Below are positions 45,421 to 57,189 of a DNA stretch of 64,000 nt, in pieces. The position numbers and the translations under genes are program-made. Source of the stretch: Elysia crispata (lineage: Eukaryota; Mollusca; Gastropoda; Plakobranchidae); contig JAWDGP010002612.1 of the NCBI GenBank assembly GCA_033675545.1, forward strand, positions 187,501 to 251,500. The letters are read 5' to 3'. The notes under the pieces are model-generated. The model was given only the letters and a program-made list of their open reading frames with translations. It was not told where the DNA came from and searched no databases. Position 1 is the first letter of the stretch. Each line of letters begins with the position of its first letter.

Positions 45421-48400
45421 TTAAACAGAGGCTTCATATGTGTCATAAACACTCTTTGCACTCTCCTTACGAGCAGACTGGCTTTGCCTGCGTAGGCGTT
45501 CATTAATGCGTTTGTCCCTGATCTCCACTGCATCTGTGACCTGAAGAGCTCTAACGAACGACATGGGCCGACCATCAGGATGCTGGGCCAATGGCTGGGT
45601 GGAGGAGGTAGTGGACGATATGAAACTAGATTGGCTGGGGTGCCGAGAGGATATGGTACTGGCACCAAATGAAAGATTGTGTTGAACACTGGCGCCACCT
45701 ACATATGGTGATGGAGATGAAGGATGATGATGATGGTGGTGGTGATGATGAACTGGGACACTGTTGGCTGAGCGAAGCGAGCCTGTGGATGAAGCAGGAT
45801 GGTAATGTTCTGAATTTCCGCGACCTAGGCTATTTGAAGCTGATGGCAAAGTGTGAAGAGGGTGGCGGCCTAAGGCAGTCTGTGGGCCTGTCGGGCTCAA
45901 ACTCCCTGCGCGTCCTGGCACTGGCTCAGACATATTTCTGGGCAAACTTCTCTCTCTGGAACCCCCACCCCCAGGTCCCATAAACCTCTCATGATCCCTC
46001 AAGCCCCCAGCAGACCGTACCTGCGGAGGGTCAAAGTCAAAACTTCTAGATCTGTCCCTAGAGCTGCTGGTTTCTCTAGCTTGCGCCTCTGAGCCACGAC
46101 GACAGTCACCTTTATCTACCCTGGTGTCATCTGTGTGATCCCGAGCTCTAGGGTCTTTAGTCCTGTACTCTCTGTTTGTTGCATGATCTAGAGTATTACT
46201 ACTAAATGACCTCTGGTCAAAACTAGAGTCTCCCACACTCTGAAGTCTGTCACTTGAACTGGCTAGATGACCACGGCCACTAGTTAGACGGTCTCGAGAA
46301 TTGTTTAGTGGATCACCGGGACTCCTCTGCCCAGACAAGGACTCTTGAGACCGATCAAGATTCTCTCGAGACCGAACAAGGTTCTCTCTTGAGCGACTTG
46401 GATAAAAGTTCCTGGCCCTGTCTTTGATGGGGGAGTGAGATGGCAGTGGGCCTGTTGTTGCAGAGGTTCCTCTGGATGGTGAGGGGGAGTGAGGGAGATA
46501 GGATGGTCTTCCTGCTCCCCTTTGAGCCGAAGGTGGAGAACTTACCCTTCCTGTAGGCTTTGTGGGAGCACGTGGCGGAAGATTGGGGCTCTGAGGCCCC
46601 TGCGGTGGCAGACTTCTTTTTATTCCAGGGCTGCCAACCACCGACGGTGATTGAGTGGGTCCTCTTCCCAGAACTGTGTCCTCCTCACCCATTACCAGAG
46701 GTGCCTTGTGCCTACCAAATCCATTCCCATTCTGGACAGCAAATGAACTTCCGCTCACCTTTCCACTAGGTCGCTCAAAGGTATTCTTAGAAGTTGCTTG
46801 TCTGAGACTGGGGGGCGAGCCAGACCGCTTGATATTAAGCTGTGACCTGGCCTGCAGGCTGCCTCCCACAGAGGTCGGAGCAGCTGTGGAGTCAAACAGG
46901 TTTGTGTAAGAGCCACCCTGCTTACGACTTGCAGAGTGGACTGATGGCTCACAATCGAAAGACTGACTACTCTTGTCAAGGTACTCGTCATGTTCACAAG
47001 ATTGACTGCTTTTGTCAAAGTATTCATCATGCTCGTGGGTACTGCGGGGCCTCCACTGAAAAAAAAAGAAAGAAAATAACCCTGGCTTTTTTATGTCTTC
47101 ATTAATGAATAATGTGAACATGTTTTCACAGGGACGGTTTAACAGGACAAATCAAGCAAGTACACATCATGTGACATGACTGGACTAGCCACATACGTTG
47201 AGACTCTAAGACACCATATTATCCAAAGAAAAATACAAATATAAGGCTAACATAAAGCAAATTTCTTATGCCTAAGTGTAGGATAGCTAACCTGATAAAA
47301 TGATTTAAGGATGTAAAAAATTTGCCACAGAAAATGTTCTAGCACACCATTGAAAACTTACAGCATTAAAGGCAAAGAGCCCACCGTACTGAAAAATTGT
47401 GACTCTATCCTTAGATGTTATCTTAAAATTCTAAAGAAGTGTGGACTTTCAGGCACATGCCACCACTTGTACTATCTTAAGAGCAAACTCTTTCTTGATT
47501 TTCAATGTTTGAAATGTGTCATTTTGTAGAAACTGTTATATACCTAAGCTTAATCCTCTTATCGCAAGTCTTTCTCACTAACATAGTTTTTTTTCTCTCA
47601 ATAATTGTGTAATAAAAGGAAAGGACATATATGTAAGATGGAAACTGCTCATGAGCCATTGCCTGGCTTACTTAGGCTCTATCTATTTTCTTCCATACCA
47701 TAATGGTTTAGCTAGTAGCTAATGAAAAGATGCTGCCTAAATGAAACAGAGATCCCTGGTTCATGACATAGAATATCTGTTCATGCTTTCAGCATATTTA
47801 CCAAAAATTAAAAAAAAATAAGGCAGATAATATTCAGGCTGTTAAAATAGAACAAGCAAAAGAGAGAGAAAACTGCGAACATTATTTGTTTCAGTGCAAA
47901 ATATTGAGAACAGAAAGTGCAAAGAAGTTGTTTCAGAGAAAGAGTGAGATAAAGAATAGCAATTTGCAAGCCATAGCCTCCCTTCTTCCCAGTCTAAATG
48001 GTTACTACTTAAGATATCCCCTTTCCTAAACTGACAAAGCTAGGATACCTAGGTTGCTCCTTTGGTAAACGTCAAACTCTGATATTAAAATCAAGGATAA
48101 AATATTCCCCCCAATTTTTTTTACTCCTTTTTAAAGGGCATTATAAAAAGAGTATCAAATATCTATATTTTGCATTAAATGAAATTAAATCTTCAAACTT
48201 GAAAATGCCTAAGCAACAAATTCATAATGCAGCAATAAAATTTTAAACACCCAAACAACAGTAATAATACCAAAAATGATAAGGAAAGATGAAACAGAAA
48301 GAGAACACAGACAGAAATGCTTTCAAACTTTCGTCTCAGTGACTGCATTTTAGGGCATGGTCAACAAAGAAAAAGATATATGTGAAAGGAAAACCATTTC

Positions 48401-51400
48401 TTGTTTGATTATGTTTGAGAAACAGTTTCTTTTAAAAACTATATAATCTCCTTGCACAACAAAGAGCAAGCTCTTGCTAACATTTTGGAGAGACAAGCAT
48501 GTGGATACACTGAACAGATTGCAAGGTGTTCAATTCTGGTTGTTACCTTCAAAAGGAAGATCCATAAACTAGGACACAAAGAGAAAATAAAAAGGGGAGA
48601 AGGGGTGTGTAAAAGACCTTCAGTTGATTTTTTTTTATTTGAAAAACTCTCCCAAACATAAACAAAACAAAAAAAGTGTAACAGTTAACAATAGTTGTTA
48701 AAAACTTTTTTCTCCTATTAATTATTTTAAAGTTACCAATAGGCAGAGGCAAAGGGGCAACACCCTGTAAATATTAAAATAAGATTGAAGTATGACAGTT
48801 TCTTTCGATTTTAAATAAGGAAACAAATAAAATTATTTGCAACCTAAACACAATAGAATGTTATTCAGTCACTGAATCTAAATACTCAATCACTGAAATA
48901 AGCAAAGCTCAATTCAACATTTCTATCTCACAATTATTCTAGCTGATAAGCTCAGAAGTGTTTAGCCACTCACAGGCTTAAAAAAGGTGGTGGGTTCAAA
49001 CATCACAAATGTGTGAATGCAGATAGCATGCCAAGATATACTGGATTTTCACACATGACCAAAAAAAAGAGAACTCCTACACACACAGGTCAGGATGCAA
49101 AGAGACCTTTCAATACTAAAGAAAAATCCCCTTATCACATATCTTTTGCAGCGTCATATTGTTTGATATTATTGTTTACCATACTACTACAACAATGTCC
49201 AGTTGATCTACAGCTCATATTGACGAATAGATAAATATTTTGACTTGATGTCCTCAGAAAGCCTAATTCAGCATTGGAGACATTCTGGATTGAAGAAATA
49301 ACTAAAAGAGCAAAAGAATCTTCTGCACTCCCCAACAAACAGAATACCTTAGAAAATCACCAAACTTACATTGTGGTTTTTATTGATAGTGCGTATGCCA
49401 TTTGAGCTGCTCCCTTGGTTTATGCTCACGTTGTTGCCTGCTGCTGTGTAAGTTATCTTGCTTGAGTCCAGTTTGACTGTCTTTGTTCTTGGAATGTAAC
49501 CCATCAGCCTGATGATTTTAAGCAATTAAAATGGTCATTGCAATAAACGACAACTTTTCATAGAACTACCATCTTATAAACAATAAAGATATGAAAGGTC
49601 ACAACTAGTGAAGCCCTAAAAGTATTTGCACCCAGCATTTTTTCTAAAAAAGTCTCAATTCTAAATAAGACTACACTGAATGAAACACTTTTCGTAACTA
49701 TCTTTATTGTATCTACATTTCCTTTGCAATATGAAAAAACAACAAAAGGGTTAGGTAAACTGTTAAAAAATATCATAACCATGGCAAACAGACTTTGTAT
49801 ACACCATTGGGCTTTCAAAATAAAAGAAAAAGTGTAATTAAAACCACCAAAGGACGTAAATAAAACTTAATCCCAACCCTTGAAGCCATGGGTGTCTGGC
49901 TCTGAATCACCAAAAATGTTGGCCATTGCTTTGAAAATCAGATGATTAAAATATTAACAAACATAGCCTCACATGAACATCACATAAACAAAAAACCAGA
50001 AAAAATTTTTTTCACTTACTTTGGCCATCTAGGCCCATAAAATACATAAAAGCAGTTTTTAACACAGCCTCTTGTGAAAGGGTTTGGTCCACCTTTGAAT
50101 TTACCGGTGACCTGAAGCACAAAAAGAGGCAAAGACAAAAATGAATGAAAAATTGAGAGCACCTTAACCTGTTAATATGAATAAACACTAGAATGTTCAA
50201 AAGTTTCACTAATAATGTCACCAAGTTCACATAAAAATGAGATACTATTTCTTTCTCCTTCTTGTAACTTATCTCTGACATTAAAGCATTCTGTTCTGTA
50301 TTTCAATTCCCTATGAAGCAGGAACTACTTTTGTTCAAGCATAGATCCATATCTAAATCTAAGTTGCTACTTTCTGTGCTCAAACGCATTACAAGATTCC
50401 TCATAAAACGTGCAATCTACATCCATCAGAAGTAAAATTTCATCACAGCAATACTGTCGTTTTGTATATATACTTGAACTCAGTCAAATTGATATGAAAG
50501 AAAAAACGAGAAATGAAAAAATAAAATAAAACATACGCAAATTTAAATTGTCAATGTTTTGCTAAGAGAGAAATGCAAAGGGCAAATATGTTCAGAGCTT
50601 GTCATGGGAATTGCTCAGTGCCTGACTAGCCCTGTTCCTAACAAAGAAATCTTGGCACTTCTTTCAATTAAAAAAAAAAAAAAATGAAATGCATGGCCCA
50701 TCATAAGGGTCACTAATACGTTAATACCATTAAGCAAAGCAAAATTCTTGCACTTAAATGTGTAAATAAACTTACAGATTACATTAGTGAAATTGGATGA
50801 CTATAAATTAATATTAATGAGAACATTTCTCACAAATTTTTCCTTGATATGTAGAAAGCCTGTCAGTTCAAAGTAATTAAATCATCCCTGGAAAAATCAC
50901 AAACATAAGTTCAAAAGAGCCTGAGTGCGCTTTCGGCTGCTGCTTGAGTGCCCTAGTCAGCCACTTATGAGAGGTGATCAATCACCTATTATTGTGACGC
51001 TAACATGCCCCCCCCTCCCCCAATCACCTTTCATGAACTATTATTATTGTAATTTCAAAATTGCTCAAGACCTAGCAATCATGATCTCTGATAAAATATC
51101 AATTGAAAGATATATATCTTTTTCTTTTGAATAAGACAAAATAATAATTTTTTTTTCTACAAACTGTTTAGTTTCAATGATTCAAATTTTAAGCATCCAT
51201 CCTTTCTTTAGAATAAGACAAAATAATAATTTTTTTTCTACCTAATGTTTAGATTCAATCATTCAAATTTTAAGCACCCATCCTTGGATTAACATACCTT
51301 TAAATTACAAAAAGAGATAAATGGATACTCCACCAGTCAGTAATAAAAAAGTGAGGTTAGAGAAGCATTTATTGCTCTTATATTATATTTTACAGTTTGT

Positions 51401-54400
51401 TTCTGTGGGTGTTTATTACTGCAAATAGTTTTAGCACAAAAACTATCACACCAATGCAAAATGTGATAAAAAGCAAGACTGCTAAATGCTCAAATACTCT
51501 AGACACTTTACAGTGATGATGACTTTTAAAAACAATGTAATGATCAATGCTTGAGGGACAAGTTTAGCAAAGATTCATAATAAGTTAATATATCTCTCAG
51601 TTTTAAGTAAATGCTTTACACAGTTTAGACCAACAACAGAGGATTCAATCCCAGAGATTCATAAAACTATGCTTAAGCAAGCTTGGATGTTTCTACAAAA
51701 ACATAAATAAATTTGGCACCAAATGATATCACAGCCAAAAAATTTCACTGTGTCTGTAAATGCAGATAATAATTATACATCTGTAGCCAGACTAAAAAGA
51801 AAATAAAGCTATGAAAATGTTCACTGAATGAGGGTCAACTAAAAATCCTGTAGTTGCAGAATTGAGTGAGAATTGGTATTCAGCACCATCTAATAAATCT
51901 AAAGATTCCATGCAAGTGCAGCATACTCTTCGTTATTTACACTATTATCCACAAAGCAACACTTTTGTCAGCTGATTTATGTAAAAGTATTATCTAATTC
52001 TTTCTTCCAAAGTGTCAAACTATTTATTTTATACCTTAACAAACCTCTTATTTGAGAAAAACTGGCAAAGCCAATGAAGATACATGTAAAGCTGAAAAAC
52101 TGTAATTATACCTCACCCAACACCACTTTTGTCCAAATTAGTGGTCACAATCTTTATATAATTTTGATTTGAAGTATTTTTTTTCTTCCAGTTATTTCTA
52201 AAATTGACTGTCTACTTAATAACTTTCTTTTGGAATGATTTATTTACTTCTTAGTTTCTTTTCAACATTTCATAACTTTGTATGCAAACCAATCAATGTA
52301 TCGAGGGGAAAAAATGATTTGAGTTTCCATTAAATTATCTGTTAAAGATTTAACAAACAATAAATAATATCAAGACCCAACTGAGCATGAGAAAAAAAAA
52401 AGGGGTGAATTTTCAGAACTTCCCTGAACCACAGAAGCTTGACATGTGGCAGGTGCCAGGTTAAAAGGAATTTCAGACTGGCTTTAGGGAAACTGAAAGG
52501 CCGTAATTTAACACCTGTCAAACTTCATTCAGTGATAAGTTGATAAAACCGCTGACAATAAAAAAAAAAAAATACCTGTTCATTGGTGGTTGTTCCTTTA
52601 GCCACTAAAAACATGTGGAATCCTGTAAGACCAAATACGGGTACAATGATAATACCTATAACTACCATAATAATAATACTGATAATCAGTTAAGGAAAAA
52701 ATAAAAAAAAAAAAAGTACAGAGTTTCTCCAACTGAATGGTAAAATATGTCTTTAGATTGTTACCCATAACTGGCACAACCCTTTTGATATTACTGAAAG
52801 AAATGAGCACCCAATAAACCAGTTATCTCTCATGATAGAACACTGTAAACTTCATAAGTCTTGCTCCCAGAGTACTAATAAATACCTATTTGTATTGTTT
52901 GCTCCTTACTGACTGAATCATACCACTCACAATGAATCCTGCATGCTATAACTCAGGCTAATAAAGTGCTCATGATTTTAATAAAACTTTCCCAATTTCC
53001 CTCTAAAAATGTCACAGATATGAAGTTTTAAATTTGACTTCTGCATTTTTTTAAATATCAAACATGACTTCCGAGCATTTAAGCTTAATTTTTTTTGCTT
53101 CATTCATAACAAATTTGAAAATCATATTCATAGCCTTGTTATTTGTAGCACACTCTCACCACCTCCTTCAGAGGAATCTTTACCACTGACTACTGACAAA
53201 CAGCAAGCATGGCATTAACCTTCATCATTGACTTAAACCTGCGAATGTCAGCACAGATTCTACCGCTAAGAAAAATACCCATTCAAACAAATAAAATTTG
53301 AATATCTTCGCAGAAAAATACAACTTAGAGAAAAGGATACGAAATTATGGGTCCTGGCCTCAACAAGTTACTATTGTGATGTATTGCGTACACAGCACAT
53401 TGAGCAAATATAGTCACAATGTGTACACATAATGTCAACAAAAAAGTGAAAAAATAGCGATAATTCCTCCTTCCAATACAATTGTTAAGCCATGGACAAT
53501 GATGATCAAAAGTCTGTGAAAAAGAAAGAAAAATAAACTGTTTAAAATATAGCGACACAATATAATCACATTCATAAAAGCACCACACAACTTTTTTTTT
53601 ATTGTTGCCTTTCTTCCACTCATTTTCTTTTCATCTATTTTGGAAAAAAAAATTAATATTTAGATCAACTGTCCCTATATGGGTTAAAAAAAAAAGCAAT
53701 TTTTTTTAAAATGAAAAAGCAGCAGTAATGTGGTACCAAAAAAAACCACAGAGATGATGATGAAAAGACAGCCTGGGTGGTGGGAAATATTGTTTTTAAA
53801 GTGTTAACATAAGCCACATGAAAAATCAAAATGTCAACTTATAGTTTACCTGAACATGACCATAATTTTTTTTATTTTCTGGGTTTTTTCTTCTGCTGAG
53901 GCTTAAAAAAAAAAACAAAAAAAAAAAAGAAAATATAATATGTTAAATTTCCTCTATGTCCCTCACCCTCCCCTCCCTCAAAAAAAGGTATATATGCACA
54001 TTTGAACATTTGCTTCTATTGAATTCCACATTTTATAAGATATACCAAGAAAAAACATCTGAAGACTCACATCAATACAGTTATCACAGGAACTACAATG
54101 TGAGCTCCGAGGAGGCCGGTAGAATTGGCATGTCGTGCACCATTTCATGCGTGTTGAAACTCCTTTGATATCAATTGTCTTGTAAAGAGGAGATCTAAAG
54201 TCATCATCTTTAGCCTCATCATCAGGAGCTGGAGGTAGGGGAAAAAAAAAATCGACAGTTGTTATAAACTTTAAAACAAGATAAACTGCACTTTTACTCA
54301 GCTTGCATCTTCAATGTATTGTATTTTTAAAATTACTTAAACTTGTGATTCCTTGTAATTGAGAAGAAAAAATTGGCTAAAAGTCCATTCTATTGTTTCC

Positions 54401-56403
54401 CCACTTACAATCTAAATATTATTTTGTATGCGTTGCATTTCCCGAAGGTTCAGCACTTGTGGCAGTATAAATCATAACTTTTCCACCAACAATACAAAAC
54501 CTTTCAAATAACTAATACATTAATATTAAACCATATAATGATTTTAACATGGTGTTAGGACATCCTAATCATTAATAAAGTTGGAATCACACCCCCCTTC
54601 CCAAAAATACCAAACAAGGCTCCCACAACAAGAGAATTCTACACCATTCCATTTAAATGACAAAGTTTCACACAATTTCTAAGACAAAGACAGGCATGTA
54701 CCTCTTGGAAATATCCCAGGATCCATAAAAGTGGAGAGGCACAAATTAAGCATCATGAACAAAGTTATAACACCTTGAGCTATGGGAAAAGCATAATTGT
54801 ATTCTTCCATCAAGTACCGGCAGCTGAAAAAGAACAAAGGCTAAGCAATCTTAAACACTCCAATTGTCAATGATGAGCAAATTAAAAAAAGAAATTGCAG
54901 GCTCAAAATTTAGAACACCATATTTGAGTTAACTTCTTCCTGAATAATATTACAGTCTGAAACCTTTTCATACTGTGAAAATTTAAAAAATTCACCATTG
55001 TGATCTCTTTTGATCTCAATTATAAAATCTTTAAGATTTTATCTAATTTCCAACAGAGAACACTTCCATAGAGTACCATTCGACTGCCTTGAAATAATCA
55101 TTAAATATTTTGACTTCAATTCCATCAATGGATGTATTGGATAAGGCCTCATGAATCAATCTTTGACTGTCTTTTATCTACCACAGTTAGGAGTTACAAT
55201 GACTAGGATAGACTGTCCTTGACTGTTGAACCCTTAAAATTGCTTTGGAAAATGGAAATGTTGCAGTCTTTAATCTTATAGGCCCATGAGGAGCATCTAG
55301 ATTTGATAAGTGTAACTTAAAAAAATATATTTCAAGCATAGGATTAACAAGTGCAAAAGGTCTTACTTAGCTTGAGAAAGACAATTTTCAAATCAAATTA
55401 ATTCTGCATAACATGACACGTGCTTAAAATAGATTTCATCAGGGAGGATGATTTCAAGGTGTGACAGTATTAACTCCCTTTCTACACAGGTTTCACAACA
55501 AACGAAGCATGTTATTGAAATATATCAGTGACATAAATATGGACATTCCAGAAAAAATCATCTAAAATTTACATTTTTTTGCTTCCTGTCGTGCTATAAA
55601 ATGAAATTTAAATTCAACATTAATTAGTGTAGTGATATAAAGCCCGGAGAAGGGGAATAAGTTAGATAAGAGACAGAGCTGATATAAATAAATTTTTCAA
55701 ATCAAGCCCAATCTTTTTCTACGGTCCTGATCAAACGAAGCCCTATTTGGTGTGTAAATTAGTCCGTACCTAAAAGGAACTCTTTCCTGAAAGTGCACAT
55801 TTTTTTCAATTTACAAGAATTTTTCTAGAGTCCATGTTAGCTTTTGACAGATCTTACTCAACTCATACTTAATCTAGGCCTTATCTCTAGTGAATTTCTT
55901 GATATAAAGAGAGCTAAAGAAAGTGAAGATTTGGAGCTAGATTCTAATCTAATCTACAAAGGCCCATGGCAGGCTCAAAGTCTCTCAAATGTTTTCATTT
56001 TCAACATTTTCAGTGCTAGATCTATGTAGATTTAGATCTAGATCTTGTGCTTGGTAGATTTATCGTTTAGATATATATAGATCTAGGCCTACCTAGATTC
56101 TAGGTTTTACTTTTAGTGTAGGCTAAACAAGTAAAAAAAAATGTAAATGAACACTAACAGTCACTAATGTCTTATGTTTACTTTCGCTTTAGTATATTAG
56201 ACCTATGTGAGGTATACTGTTTTCGGATGAGTCAAAATTTACATATTTTCACCGGTCAACAAAGAGTAAATATAAAAATCTTAGATAAGTTGATGTCCTG
56301 ATTACACTTACACGAAGGCGAAGTACAAGCCGGTACAGACAATTATCAAAAACCATGCACATGTTGCAGGTATTATCCTCGTGGACAGCTCACACTTGGT
56401 CAT
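45421..56403 (-). CDS. ZDHHC5/8: Palmitoyltransferase ZDHHC5/8 orthologue
   Basis: Membrane S-acyltransferase that attaches palmitate to cysteines of target proteins. Coding exons in transcript order: 56312-56403, 54702-54823, 54071-54228, 53341-53513, 52576-52678, 50020-50111, 49370-49508, 45421-47055. Phases join to 837 aa (human ZDHHC5 715, ZDHHC8 765). TM1 is near residues 10-31 and TM2 near 40-62, followed by the conserved [10 protein letters not shown]. The Cys-rich domain has [15 protein letters not shown] and CSSCDNC, then DHHC at 127-130 with Cys130 as acylated nucleophile, then [15 protein letters not shown]3/TM4 and [19 protein letters not shown] follow. Exon 4 uses an unusual GTATCC donor. 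The last exon encodes 544 Ser/Pro/Arg-rich disordered residues with a nine-His run. The end, YEASV, parallels the vertebrate YEISV PDZ-binding tail. The start is the first ATG before TM1. One gene is expected to correspond to both vertebrate paralogues. Confidence 0.93.
51129..51286. repeat. 82-bp tandem duplication
   Basis: GAATAAGACAAAATAATAAT begins at 51129 and again at 51211. The following bases, including ATTCAAATTTTAAGCAYCCA, are nearly the same in both copies. It lies in intron 5 of the palmitoyltransferase gene. Confidence 0.9.
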
Positions 56404-57189
56404 TTTTATGACTCTGCCTACACCTAGGCATTATCAGTTAGATTTCTACTGCAGTAAAATTTTGCTCCTCAGATGTTCGAACGGAGGTTTTCCTGCAGAG
56501 CCATTGTTTTTCCGGGATGCACATAGACTACCGATAGACATTCAGTAGGCTTCTTCAAAGCCTTAGCTTGGCCTAATCACAGTCCTACACAAATTACCTC
56601 CTAAACAGGTAGTGCATACGCTAGACAAAATGTGCTCTGAACACTGTTAAATTTTGAAAAAATAAGATTAATCATGAAAATATAAAGTTGCCAGCGAATT
56701 AAGAAGGCATTTTTGTCCATAAAAAGTGTAAAAATGTGACATCAAAGACAAAACTAACGCAGGAGCCTATTCTTAAGCTGTGTATGAATATATAAATAAC
56801 AGCGCATGTTATTGCTCACTTCCTCTTGCGTCACTAAGATGGCTGCGACCATGATACTGTAAACAAACCTTGGATGCGGGAAATAGAATTAAGAGCCAGC
56901 AGCCAAAGCAACACAAGTTTCATGCCCTAGATTTGTGTTAGCAGCATAGACCTTATTTTATCATCTTATTTTCGTACTTTAAAAGTGATTTACGAAGGAC
57001 TGTACACATCATAGCTGTGAAAAGCTTTCCTAAAGATCAGAGATTAGACCTCATAGTACTGGTTTAGCTCTTGACTGATGTAGATCTAGCAGTCTAGGCC
57101 TAGACATCTAGATCTAGATCCAATCTAGACATAGATTTCGTTAAGATAGATTCTGTTTTTAAACTTAATAGATTAGATCTGATTTCATA
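56404..57189. promoter_or_regulatory. Bidirectional promoter between ZDHHC5/8 and the TLDc gene
   Basis: Only 786 bases separate the two divergent start codons. AAGATGGCTGCGACC at 56836-56850 resembles a YY1 element. ACTTCCTCTTGCGTCAC just before it holds an ETS-like TTCC core and a CRE/AP-1-like GCGTCA. TAGATCTAG words cluster at 57080-57180 next to the TLDc start. Transcription starts are not known from sequence. Confidence 0.5.

Noticed and set aside
45669..47105. ORFs on the + strand and other frames opposite the palmitoyltransferase last exon
   Set aside because: Shadows of the GC-richer coding exon; only the - strand frame joins the other exons in phase and ends in the conserved tail.
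48940..49010. GGTGGGTTCAAACATC with an upstream AAGCTCAG, tRNA-like
   Set aside because: Spacing and stems do not make a convincing tRNA; too weak to list.
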